This document shows positions 32,847-41,600 of a DNA stretch of 60,564 nt, one piece after another. Source of the DNA: a virus; the IMG/VR virus record IMGVR_UViG_3300035670_000224, positions 1 to 60,564 of that record; one strand, given 5' to 3'. The position numbers and the translations under genes were made by a program. The notes beneath the pieces were generated by a model that had not been told where the DNA came from, made no database searches, and saw only the letters and a program-made list of their open reading frames with translations. Within the stretch, counting starts at the first letter, position 1. Each line of letters opens with the position of its first letter.

Positions 32847-34160
32847 ATGACAGTTCCAGTTTTTACAGGTAATGTACCCAATCGTTTATCTTCTCCTGAG
32901 ACTTTCTCAGCGGATACTGACTCATACCATGCAGAATTAGGTGGAGTTATTGCAGGTATGAATGAGACCGCTATTGCTATGAATTTAAACAGCACTACAG
33001 ATACTTCTAGCACAAGTCTTGCCATAAGTTTAGGTAGTAAAAGTTTAACTGTATCTATAGCTAAGTCATTCCAAGCAGGAATGTACTTAATACTTGCAGA
33101 TAGTGCAGCACCTAGTACAAATAGTATGGTAGTGCAAGTCACAAGTTATAATGCAGGTACTGGTGCAATGGCGGCAGAGTGTGTGCAAGTCAAGGGAAGC
33201 GGAACAAAAACATCTTGGGTTATATCTCAATCTGCTTCACCTTCCTTAGATATATCAGCAGCTATGCTGCCTGTTACATCTGCCAGTACTATTGAGGCAG
33301 CACGCACAGCACTAGGTTCTACAACTGTAGGTGATGCAGTATTTGTAGCAGCCAATGCTACAGTCGCTCAGGCCGCTTTAGATGTATACTCAAAAGCCGA
33401 AATTGCAATACCAAACCTAATCGACAACAGTAATTTTGCTATCAATCAGCGCGGCGTGGTTAGTACAGTTACACTGGCAGCTGGCGCATACGGGCACGAC
33501 CGTTGGAAAGCTGGAGTTAGTGGCTGTGTATACGATTTTTCAGCTTCAGGCGGCATCACCACCATTACAATCAGTTCTGGTTCACTGGTACAGGTTGTTA
33601 ATGGTGTTGAGCTACTGACAGGCGCTTACAAGGTTCACTGGACTGGCACAGCGCAAGGGCGCGTTGTGGGCGGTAGTTATGCGACTGATTCATTTACAGT
33701 TACAGCCGTGGCGGGCAGTAACCTCTCACTTGAGTTTGGTATTGGCACACTGTCAAAAGTTAAAATGAATGAGGGGACGGTATCGAATAAATGGTACATG
33801 CCAAACACTCAAGATGAGCTGATGAAGTGTCAAAAGTACGTTGTTAAGTTATTAAGCGGAGTCTCGCTCGAAACGCTTGGGCTGGCTGCATCGTCATCAT
33901 CAACGGCCGCAATTTGCATTGTGCCACTGCAAGTAAAAATGAATGCAACACCTACGCTTACATATTTATCAGGTAACACTACTAACCTTGCATTTGGCTC
34001 ACCTATATCTGGCACCCTTTCAGGTATCAGTGCTGTATCACTTGGAAACGACGGTAAGTCTATCCGCTTAGATTTGACTGGCACTGGGTTAACAGTAGGC
34101 GCGTCAATCCTGCGCCAAAACTCTGGTACACCTATTTTAATAGCAGCAGCTGATTTATAA
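32847..34160 (+). CDS. Tail fibre or receptor-binding protein
   Basis: 437 residues. An N-terminal attachment domain (residues ~1-180) is followed by LIDNSNFAINQRGVVSTV and HDRWKAGVSG, the standard opening of a C-terminal receptor-binding head in many fibres. The last ~250 residues are richer in G+C than the start, suggesting that the head domain was exchanged. Site GGAGAGCAAGC. Confidence 0.7.
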   Translation: MTVPVFTGNVPNRLSSPETFSADTDSYHAELGGVIAGMNETAIAMNLNSTTDTSSTSLAISLGSKSLTVSIAKSFQAGMYLILADSAAPSTNSMVVQVTSYNAGTGAMAAECVQVKGSGTKTSWVISQSASPSLDISAAMLPVTSASTIEAARTALGSTTVGDAVFVAANATVAQAALDVYSKAEIAIPNLIDNSNFAINQRGVVSTVTLAAGAYGHDRWKAGVSGCVYDFSASGGITTITISSGSLVQVVNGVELLTGAYKVHWTGTAQGRVVGGSYATDSFTVTAVAGSNLSLEFGIGTLSKVKMNEGTVSNKWYMPNTQDELMKCQKYVVKLLSGVSLETLGLAASSSSTAAICIVPLQVKMNATPTLTYLSGNTTNLAFGSPISGTLSGISAVSLGNDGKSIRLDLTGTGLTVGASILRQNSGTPILIAAADL

Positions 34161-34170
34161 GGGCACAACC

Positions 34171-34614
34171 ATGTACCAACTTAACGCAGCAGGGTCAATT
34201 ATCCGATTAGAGGATGGCGCAATTATTCCTCCAGACGAAAACAACAGCGATTACAAACAATATCAATCGTGGGTGGAAAGCGATAATGTCGCACAGCCAG
34301 CAGATGTGCTTACTCCTACGCAAGCCCAACTAGATTACGACCGATACATCAGACGCGCCCAAGCGAAGGATAAAATCCTTGCCGAGTTCGCGTCTGAAAA
34401 TATGAGCCGCATTCGTGCGGGAACTTGGACAGTGCCTAACCTTGTCGAACTGACACAGGACTCTCAATTGAATTTGCTGCTGGCCAACATCAATACCCTA
34501 AGTTTTGAGCTTGCCATTAGCTCTATCCAAGGCATAACAAACCCTTTAATCACGTCTGAAATAAAAGCTGGCTGGGTAGCCAAGTTGCAGGCTCACTTGT
34601 ACCTAGTGCCATGA
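34171..34614 (+). CDS. Fibre-associated protein, possible fibre assembly factor
   Basis: 147 residues. The N-terminus GSIIRLEDGAIIPPDENNSDYKQYQSWV and central RAQAKDKILAEFASENMSR resemble the small proteins encoded after fibres (DUF4376/tail fibre assembly-like). It is mostly helical in the C-terminal half. It begins 10 nt after the fibre stop. It would help fold or attach the fibre; inferred from pattern and position. Confidence 0.5.
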   Translation: MYQLNAAGSIIRLEDGAIIPPDENNSDYKQYQSWVESDNVAQPADVLTPTQAQLDYDRYIRRAQAKDKILAEFASENMSRIRAGTWTVPNLVELTQDSQLNLLLANINTLSFELAISSIQGITNPLITSEIKAGWVAKLQAHLYLVP

Positions 34615-34685
34615 TTATCCTAGGCTATATCGGTGACTACAAAAAAAAAAGACACACTGTCAGTGCGATTGGGGTGGTGGTTTAG
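34611..34685 (+). pseudogene. 24-codon stub of a MIILG-type protein
   Basis: ATG 34611 overlaps the stop of the upstream gene and reads MIILGYIGDYKKKR before stopping at TAG 34683. The beginning matches phage proteins of the permuted NlpC/P60 kind, but the body is missing. The related functional gene is at 35359. The same 17-nt start region occurs at 14172, so it marks recombination joints. Confidence 0.35.
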
Positions 34686-34819
34686 GTATGACCGAGGTAC
34701 AACTCGACGAACTATTTATAGCAGCAGCAGCAATACCATGATGCACCTATTCGCAGGGGCTTAAATACGCACCACCATTGGTGATTTGTTTTTGGAATAT
34801 TTATTTTTAAGAGGTAATT

Positions 34820-35317
34820 ATGAGCATAGCTTATGTATTTGTTTTTTTACTTGTGGTGTGGTTGATTTATCGCGCTAAAAAGTTAGGTAAATTCAAAGAA
34901 AAGGGGAAACCCTTGCCTGTAAATAAGACCCATGCTGGCAGGTATATCGGAGACATCACCGCAGCTACAGACAAAGAAGGAAAAATGCTTACTTGGGGTG
35001 GGGTGAATGATGAGCATAGCCCAGCGGACACAGCGGCTACCTTAGCAGCTAGACCTGACTGGCGCGGTTTGGGGTATTGTCCCGCTGGAACTTTTGACTT
35101 TACAGTAGGAGCTGATAAAATCATCCGAGGCTTTGCAACTATCTACGGCCACCGCGTAAACGTGCTGTTAAACCCTTATATGCACGAAAGCAACATTGAG
35201 TTTTTTGTCGATGGTCACGTTGTAAATTTGACGTTTGACAATGGGAAAGTCACTGGTAGGTTATGGGAGGGGCACGATAAATTAAAGCGTGCAACTGTAT
35301 CTGGGATTCGTGTGTGA
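34820..35317 (+). CDS. Membrane-anchored hypothetical protein
   Basis: 165 residues with one N-terminal transmembrane helix (IAYVFVFLLVVWLIYRAKK) and a soluble mixed alpha/beta domain. The anchor has positive charges after the helix, placing the domain in the cytoplasm. It is a single gene with AAGAGGTAATT before the ATG. Between 34686 and 34820 I see only a 17-codon ORF. Role unknown; the place just before the lysis genes may be relevant. Confidence 0.55.
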   Translation: MSIAYVFVFLLVVWLIYRAKKLGKFKEKGKPLPVNKTHAGRYIGDITAATDKEGKMLTWGGVNDEHSPADTAATLAARPDWRGLGYCPAGTFDFTVGADKIIRGFATIYGHRVNVLLNPYMHESNIEFFVDGHVVNLTFDNGKVTGRLWEGHDKLKRATVSGIRV

Positions 35318-35358
35318 GAACCTTAATTTTATAAGGTGAAAAGTTAAAGAGGTGAACC

Positions 35359-35781
35359 ATGAAAATAGGTTTTAAAAGAGGTAGTAAATTCTATAGCCCT
35401 ATTGTCAGGGCTTTTACAACAAGTCGGTGGTCTCATGCGGTTTTGCTGATTCGTGGACGCATTTACGAGTCAACGGCGTTACGTGGCAAGTATTACAAAT
35501 CAGGTGTAAGGGATTATCCAAGTACGCCTGAAATAGAAGCTGAATACGAATGGTTTGACTCTTGCGTCGATGAAAATCAGGCTTTACGGCGATACGAGAA
35601 AATAAAGAATTGTAAATATGACTATGCCAGTTTACTTTCATTTCTCTTATTAAAAGTACGGGATTCAAAAAGATACTATTGCTACGAAGCTGTTCTATAT
35701 ATGATGCTAGGAAGGGTGGACGAACGCGCTACAAGTGAAGTCATCTTAGCGTGGGAAATGCGATTAAGAGGTAATTTATGA
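35359..35781 (+). CDS. Permuted NlpC/P60-like cysteine peptidase or amidase
   Basis: 140 residues with the circularly permuted papain-like pattern: SRWSHAVLLIRGRIYEST (His after Ser, near residue 24), KYDYASLL near residue 80, then RYYCYEAVLYMM with the candidate catalytic Cys near 113. Phage members of this family cut peptidoglycan peptides, or are virion-associated. Overlaps the next gene by 4 nt. Confidence 0.55.
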   Translation: MKIGFKRGSKFYSPIVRAFTTSRWSHAVLLIRGRIYESTALRGKYYKSGVRDYPSTPEIEAEYEWFDSCVDENQALRRYEKIKNCKYDYASLLSFLLLKVRDSKRYYCYEAVLYMMLGRVDERATSEVILAWEMRLRGNL

Positions 35782-35975
35782 CTAATATAAGAATCAGTGA
35801 TGCACTATTATTAGCAATCTTTTGCAGCGTAGTCCTATTTGTTACAGGTATTAGTTCAATTCATTATGCAGTGCAGTTTGATGAGTGGACACAGAATTTT
35901 GTTTATTTTCTAGGTCGAATACCTATTTTGTTTTTTGTTATTTTAGTATATTTTAACGGTGTTAAAAATGAATAA
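35778..35975 (+). CDS. Small membrane protein, possible holin or antiholin
   Basis: 65 residues with two transmembrane helices (ALLLAIFCSVVLFVTGIS and FVYFLGRIPILFFVILVYF). It lies between the peptidase gene and the holin, overlapping both neighbours. Paired small membrane proteins at this place are often holin/antiholin partners. No sequence signature. Confidence 0.5.
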   Translation: MTNIRISDALLLAIFCSVVLFVTGISSIHYAVQFDEWTQNFVYFLGRIPILFFVILVYFNGVKNE

Positions 35976-36261
35976 CCTAGTTACTGAACCAGTCGGTTTT
36001 AAGTTTACGTTAGCTGGTTTCTTTGCGTGGGGTTATTCTGTCCTACAGGGAGTTGACCTAACACAAGTAATCGGCTTCTTTACCCTTATAATCGGTATTG
36101 TAATCCAAGTTGTTGCGTACTACCGACAACGTAAAGCAGATGAGCGTGCTAAAGAAGCAGATAAGCGCGACAAAATAAAATACGAATTAGAAGTAGAGTT
36201 GCTCCAGAAACAATTAGCAGCTCACGGAAAGGTTGTAAAAACTCATGGCAGCGACTCCTAA
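35968..36261 (+). CDS. Holin
   Basis: I start at ATG 35968. The 97-residue product has hydrophobic segments at ~11-26 (FTLAGFFAWGYSVLQG) and ~31-50 (VIGFFTLIIGIVIQVVAYY), then a highly charged tail (RQRKADERAKEADKRDK). Two-helix holins with charged C-termini time membrane permeabilisation. It overlaps both the upstream membrane gene and the endolysin. Confidence 0.65.
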   Translation: MNNLVTEPVGFKFTLAGFFAWGYSVLQGVDLTQVIGFFTLIIGIVIQVVAYYRQRKADERAKEADKRDKIKYELEVELLQKQLAAHGKVVKTHGSDS

Positions 36262-36787
36262 TAGGACACCGATAGCACGTATTATTATTTCAACAGTACT
36301 AGCTTCTACTGTAATGCTTTATGAGCATTTTGTACCAGATGCAATGATACCAATAAAAGGGGATGTTCCCACAATAGGGTATGGTACTACTGTTAATCCA
36401 GATACAGGTAAGCCTGTCAAATTAGGTGACAAGATTGACAGGAAAACAGCAGACAGGTACTTAATGAAAGACCTCGATGTTTTCAAGACTGGTCTAGCTA
36501 AGTGCGTTAAAGCGCCATTGTCAGAGAACGAGTTTAATGCTTTCATGTCCTTGACATACAACATAGGTGTATCAGCAATCTGTAACTCTAGTATACCTAG
36601 TAAACTTAACCTAGGTCAGTATGATGCAGCTTGTAAGACTATCTTACAATTTAACAAAATGAAAGATGTCTCAAAGCCGATGTACTATGACAAGGCAACT
36701 AAGAAATGGAAGTACCAGTTGAAGGTTGTTAAGGGTTTAGATAATCGCAGAAAGCAAGAGTACGCTACTTGTATTAAGGGGGGCTAG
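36245..36787 (+). CDS. Endolysin, GH24 lysozyme with N-terminal signal anchor
   Basis: 180 residues. Residues ~10-25 (IARIIISTVLASTVMLY) form a weakly hydrophobic signal-anchor-release segment. The catalytic Glu is in YEHF, followed by DVPTIGYGTT, giving the Glu-x-Asp-x-Thr triad of T4/R21-type lysozymes. Cysteines at ~87, ~111 and ~176 could control release-dependent activation. It hydrolyses peptidoglycan glycan strands. Lies in the standard holin-lysin-spanin order. Confidence 0.85.
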   Translation: MAATPNRTPIARIIISTVLASTVMLYEHFVPDAMIPIKGDVPTIGYGTTVNPDTGKPVKLGDKIDRKTADRYLMKDLDVFKTGLAKCVKAPLSENEFNAFMSLTYNIGVSAICNSSIPSKLNLGQYDAACKTILQFNKMKDVSKPMYYDKATKKWKYQLKVVKGLDNRRKQEYATCIKGG

Positions 36788-36788
36788 A

Positions 36789-37310
36789 ATGCTCAGTTCA
36801 TTGTTTGGTGGGGTGTATGGTGGGGTAATCAAGATAAGCCTTGTTTTAGCCCTTCTAGGGGCTTTGTACGGTGGTTATCGCTACAAAGTCAACCAAGAGG
36901 TCAAAGCAGCCGTAGCTGTTGAGAGAGTTGAACAACAAAAAAAGTTAGAAGCTGAGAAAGAAGTTCTGCTACTTAAAAAAAGAAGCGCAGAGAAATCTTT
37001 AAACGAAGACTTTAAAAAACGACAAGGAGAGAGTGATGCTAAAATTAAAAGTCTCAACGCTACTGTTAATAGCTTGCTTGCAGGGGTGCAGTCTCGTCCC
37101 GCTAGGGAGGTCAGCACAACCAATAGTGCCAGAGATACCAGCACAGGTCAAAGTACAGCAGGAGCTACTGGAGCAGGACTATTTAAGCCTGATGCAGAAT
37201 TTCTTATCAGGTATTCTGCCAACACAGAAACCTTAAAATTAGGCTTGTTGCAGTGCTACAAGGACTATGAATCTGTAAAGAAAAGTTTAGAATCTTATAG
37301 CAATAAGTAA
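36789..37310 (+). CDS. Rz: Inner-membrane spanin (Rz-like)
   Basis: 173 residues with one N-terminal transmembrane helix (ISLVLALLGALYGGYRYK) and a long periplasmic coiled coil (EVKAAVAVERVEQQKKLEAE onward). One nt after the lysin stop. It complexes with the nested lipoprotein to fuse inner and outer membranes at the end of lysis. Another reading frame (37036-37236) encodes the partner. Confidence 0.85.
   Translation: MLSSLFGGVYGGVIKISLVLALLGALYGGYRYKVNQEVKAAVAVERVEQQKKLEAEKEVLLLKKRSAEKSLNEDFKKRQGESDAKIKSLNATVNSLLAGVQSRPAREVSTTNSARDTSTGQSTAGATGAGLFKPDAEFLIRYSANTETLKLGLLQCYKDYESVKKSLESYSNK
37036..37236 (+). CDS. Rz1: Outer-membrane spanin lipoprotein (Rz1-like), nested in Rz
   Basis: 66 residues, in another frame wholly inside Rz. 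Signal LKVSTLLLIACLQGC has a LQGC lipobox; the mature part is Pro-rich (PIVPEIPAQVKVQQ), as in Rz1. The ATG at 37036 follows AAGGAGAGAG inside Rz, with a GTG one codon upstream. The nested architecture is that of lambda. Confidence 0.85.
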   Translation: MLKLKVSTLLLIACLQGCSLVPLGRSAQPIVPEIPAQVKVQQELLEQDYLSLMQNFLSGILPTQKP

Positions 37311-37321
37311 TAGACGTAAGA

Positions 37322-37357
37322 AAACCCCCAAGGCTTTTAGCTCTGGGGGTTTTTTAT
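37322..37357. terminator. Bidirectional terminator between convergent blocks
   Basis: AACCCCCA and TGGGGGTT form an 8-bp stem with T runs on both strands (TTTTTT rightward, TTTTC leftward). It ends the late rightward transcript and the leftward nucleotide-metabolism transcript. Confidence 0.88.
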
Positions 37358-37366
37358 TGTCTGTAC

Positions 37367-37654
37367 TTATCGTTTAAGAAAAGCAACAATCGTATCGAGT
37401 ATTATTTTTGTACTTACAGTGTCATCACTATATCGAAGGACTTCTTCACCCTCCTCGAACAGTAACACTGTAGGTGAATGGTGCACTCGAAAGAAGGTTG
37501 AAATATCTGGACTATCGCTGATGTTAATCACTTGTAAAGAATCCTCATCAATGTTTGTTCCTTCAAGCTCTCGTATCAAATCTAAGGATTTTCTACAGTG
37601 CAAGTTTCTAAAAATAGTAACAACTTTTTCATTCCTTTCACTAATTTCACTCAT
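37367..37654 (-). CDS. Thioredoxin/glutaredoxin-like protein (CxxS)
   Basis: I start at ATG 37654 (AAAGGAG site). The 95-residue protein has KVVTIFRNLHCRKSLDLI, a redoxin active site with Cys-Arg-Lys-Ser, then HHSPTVLLFEEGEEVLRY, holding the conserved cis-Pro. It overlaps the nrdB end by 8 nt, so it is probably the electron donor or a regulator for the phage ribonucleotide reductase. The second Cys of CxxC is Ser, giving a monothiol site that would need glutathione or a partner. Confidence 0.65.
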   Translation of the reverse strand: MSEISERNEKVVTIFRNLHCRKSLDLIRELEGTNIDEDSLQVINISDSPDISTFFRVHHSPTVLLFEEGEEVLRYSDDTVSTKIILDTIVAFLKR

Positions 37655-38642
37655 TTTTGACTCCTTCTTTTGGTTGAATCCATACATCCCCCCATGACCC
37701 TGTTAATGCTCCCTTGGCATAATCAGTAACCTTCTGTTCAAAGAAGTTACTATGAGTTGTACCAAGCATACCATCAACCCAAGGTAACGGGTTTTTCTTT
37801 ACTTTAAAGATACCCTTTAGTCCTAAGCTAATCAATCGCCTATCAGCAATATAACGAATATAAGCCTTGACCTCTTCTTTAGCCAGACCTTTCATTTCAT
37901 TTACCCCGTAAGCAAGGTCAATAAAGTTATCTTCAAGTTGTACCATCTTCTCGGCGATAACATAGATTTGAGACTTTAGCTTATCTGTCCAGATGTCTTT
38001 ATTTTCTTTGATAAATTCTCTGAAGAGTTTAATCATGCTTTCAGTATGAAGTGACTCATCTGCAATACTCCAAGCAATGATTTGACCCATGCCCTTCATT
38101 TGCCCAAACCTTGCGAAGTTCAGTAACATCACAAAGGAGCTAAACAATTGCATACCCTCAGTGAAAGCAGAAAAGACTGCAATCTGTTGTGCCATTGTAT
38201 ACTTGTCCTGAGTAATGAACTCTTCTACAAAATCATGCTTATCTTTCATTTCCTTATACTGAAGAAATTCGTTATAAGTTGCCTCTGGTATCCCAAGTGT
38301 TTCAATCAAGTGACTGTATGCAGCAATATGGATAGCTTCCCGCGCTGCAAAACTGCTTAGCATCATACGTACTTCTGGTTGAGGGAAGTTTGGTAGATAG
38401 TTATTCACATAAGCACCTGCAACATCCACATCAGCTTGCGTAAAGAACCTAAACAAGTGCATCAGAAAATCTTTCTCAGACTGGGTTAGTTTATTTTTCC
38501 AATCTACAACATCTTCCTGCAAGGGAACTTCTTGAGGCAGCCAGTGCATTTGTTCTGACTGCATAAATGAGTCGTAGCACCACGGGTAATTGAATGGCTT
38601 ATAACTGCTGCGCTTATCTGTTAATTTAAGTTTATACTTCAT
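37647..38642 (-). CDS. nrdB: Ribonucleotide reductase class I beta subunit
   Basis: I start at ATG 38642 (AAGG site), 2 nt after the nrdA stop. The 331-residue ferritin-like protein keeps the di-metal ligands: Asp in FTQADVDVAG, Glu and His in REAIHIAAYSH, Glu in FTEGMQLF, and Glu/His in ADESLHTES. The radical Tyr is in the expected place after EAIHIAAY. It makes the tyrosyl radical that starts ribonucleotide reduction in NrdA. Confidence 0.92.
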   Translation of the reverse strand: MKYKLKLTDKRSSYKPFNYPWCYDSFMQSEQMHWLPQEVPLQEDVVDWKNKLTQSEKDFLMHLFRFFTQADVDVAGAYVNNYLPNFPQPEVRMMLSSFAAREAIHIAAYSHLIETLGIPEATYNEFLQYKEMKDKHDFVEEFITQDKYTMAQQIAVFSAFTEGMQLFSSFVMLLNFARFGQMKGMGQIIAWSIADESLHTESMIKLFREFIKENKDIWTDKLKSQIYVIAEKMVQLEDNFIDLAYGVNEMKGLAKEEVKAYIRYIADRRLISLGLKGIFKVKKNPLPWVDGMLGTTHSNFFEQKVTDYAKGALTGSWGDVWIQPKEGVKNE

Positions 38643-38644
38643 AA

Positions 38645-41600
38645 TCAACCTTGACAAGATAAGCACTCTTCATTATTAACTAAAGCAGTTAAATCAATCT
38701 CATCCTCAATACGTTTTCTTTCTACTTTTTGTCCCACTTTATCCGCCTTTCTTAATTTTGAACTACGTACATAGTACAAAGATTTTAAACCTTGTTTCCA
38801 TGCTTGAAAATGCACAGCATGAAGGTACTTAACAGCTACATCAGGTCTTAGATAAATATTTGTACTAGCAGCTTGGTCAATCATTTTCTGACGGTCAGCC
38901 GCGTGTTCAATTATCCATCGTTGGTCAATCTCCATGCCCGTCTTGAATATGGCTTTTGTATTCTCATCTAATTCGTCAAGATGTTGTACAGAGCCATCGT
39001 TTGCAGTGATACTTGCCCAAGTTGAATTATACCAGTCTTCAGGCTTTCCTACAGCAAGCTCTTTAAGTATTTTATCAAGGTACTTATTCTTTGTAACATA
39101 AGCACCAGAGGATGTATCCTGTCTGTATACGTTTGCTGCAAAGGGTTCTGTACTTGGTGAAGTGTTACCCATAATTAAAGATGTAGAAGCATTAGGAGCA
39201 ATTGCCGAGGTATGGCTACACCGCTTCATTACACCAAAATCTGCTGCATCAGGGCAAGCACCACGCTCTTGTGCTAACTCAAAATTTGCCTTATCTAAAC
39301 CTACTTTCATGTGTTTGAAAATCTGATTGTTAACAGACTTAGCCATTACACCTTCAAAACTAAAACCACGCTTTTGCAAGTACGCATGAAAACCTAAAGC
39401 TCCAATACCTACACTTCTTTCTCTTTCTGCACTATAACGTGCTCTGGAGATTTCATCAGGTGCATTGTCAATGAAGTATTGCAACACATTATCCAGCATT
39501 TCTAAAATATCTCGCAAGAACTTATCATCCTTAGACCACTCATCATAGTATTCAAGATTTGGTGAACTCAAGCAACATACAGCAGTACGGTCAGGACTTG
39601 TTACTAGACTTATCTCGGAACATTGTCCAGTCAATATGCCGTTAAAAACCCCCATGCCGCGCTTTGGTTCAGTAAAGCAATAAGTGTCATCATAACGTCC
39701 TTCGTCAAGAACTTCAGTTACTTTTGTAAACTGAGTACATTCTCTATTTGGAACATGAGCAGAGAGCACTAAGCGGTTAGTCTTAAAACCCAGTTCTTGC
39801 AAAGTACAAATACCAGTCTGCCCAATGAGTAATCTAAAAATCTTTTGTGTCCAGTATTCTTTGTTATCCCCTGTTCCGTCGTTTTTAGGCAGCCAATTCC
39901 ATCCTTCGTCCCTAGACATTGTTACTTTTGAGGAGACACCTAGTGTTTGTAGCAGTAGCTGCACCTCTAGGAGCATATTGTAGTTAATACTGCCTACCTG
40001 TATACTTTGCGTTTTACCATTTCTAGTTACAGTTCCATCGCCATCACACAACCCAGCAAACCACTTGAGTTTAGATGCAATTGTGAAATCCCCGTTAGGT
40101 ACAAAAAACTTACTGCGAAGAGACCTAGTTGTTGCAATTTCTCTGTTTTCACTTTCCTGTACGTACCAGTTTGTAAAAATAGATTGATTAACAAAGTCCT
40201 TGAGTTTACGTTTCTCGTGGTAAAAATATATCTTTTGTTGACTCTTATCTACAAAACCTTCTGCACTAAATAGCCCATTTTCATACGCATTCTCTAACAC
40301 AGTTGTACCCTCTATGATTGGAAAATCACATTTAATCAGCTTATCTCCTTTAACCAACTCGTTTGCTCTTTTTTCGATTACCCAACGATTACCACCTGTG
40401 GGGTGACGCATAGCCACATAGAATTTATGGTAAGGCGTACATTCCAACTCAAAGCCGCAATTTGTTTTAACCTTAATAAGTTTTTGGTTTTCCCCTGTTT
40501 TAACTACCTTGGTGCTTGAAAACTCCTTACCATTCCATACATTAACTTGTTCATCTTCTAAGTCGGCTATCTGTTGATACCCTTCGTCAGTGAGTATAAG
40601 TGTTTCTGGTGCTACACATAAATTGCTACCATGATTCTTTAATCCAATCGCTTTTTGATACTCTGGCACACCTTCATTAGCTCTGTCAATAAACCAAATA
40701 TAAGGCTCTCCAGTGTGTATACGAAGCTCTAAAAGTTTAGACCACAGTTTCTTAGCCGAAACAACTTCCTTAACCTTGCCTGTGTTTGGTTGTATCAATT
40801 CCCAATCGTCCTTCGCCTCTGGGTCTACCATGCAGCGCTCAATGATTTGCATGAACTTATCTGAAATATTCACACCATGATGCAGGTTCAATGTACGAAG
40901 ATTTTGGTCTCCTGTAGGCTTTCTCATCTCTAAGAATTGAACAATATCGGGGTGAGACATATCCAAGTACATTGCATAGCTGCCTCTCCGTGAACCTTGT
41001 TTATAAGCAAGGGTACAAGCATCATAGGTTTTTAAGTGCGGCATTACACCTACTGATTTATCATCTGCACCACGTATCCCTACATGAACACCTACACCTC
41101 CACCATACATAGACAACCAATTTGTCTCTGATAGATTATTAACCAAGTCGCTACTTGTATCCGCCAAAAAATTTAAGTAACAATTATGTGCAATCAAACC
41201 AGCGGCAGAAAAGCTCTCATCTTCTTCAACTTGAATATCATGTACAAGCATTTCCGTATTAACTTTTGTAATAGACTTAATACCTGAGTAAGATAAACCA
41301 TCTAGCATTCTGATACCATCACGGACAGAGTTTCGTTTAGTCGAAATATCAGAAAACGTCAGTAAACCATTGTACACAAAATTTTCTCTCGCTTTGTTAA
41401 AAGCACAATACTTACGATACTGCGCCGATACGCGATAACCTCTCTCCATAAGTTTGAGACCAATTTGTGAAACAAGAACTGTATTTGTTAACTCAAACAT
41501 CCTGCAAGATGTTGTCTTAAAACCGTCTCCTAAATAGAAACCTTCGATGAACGCATCCAGCACTTCGTTTTTCCACTTCACCCGCATCCACTCTGATGGA

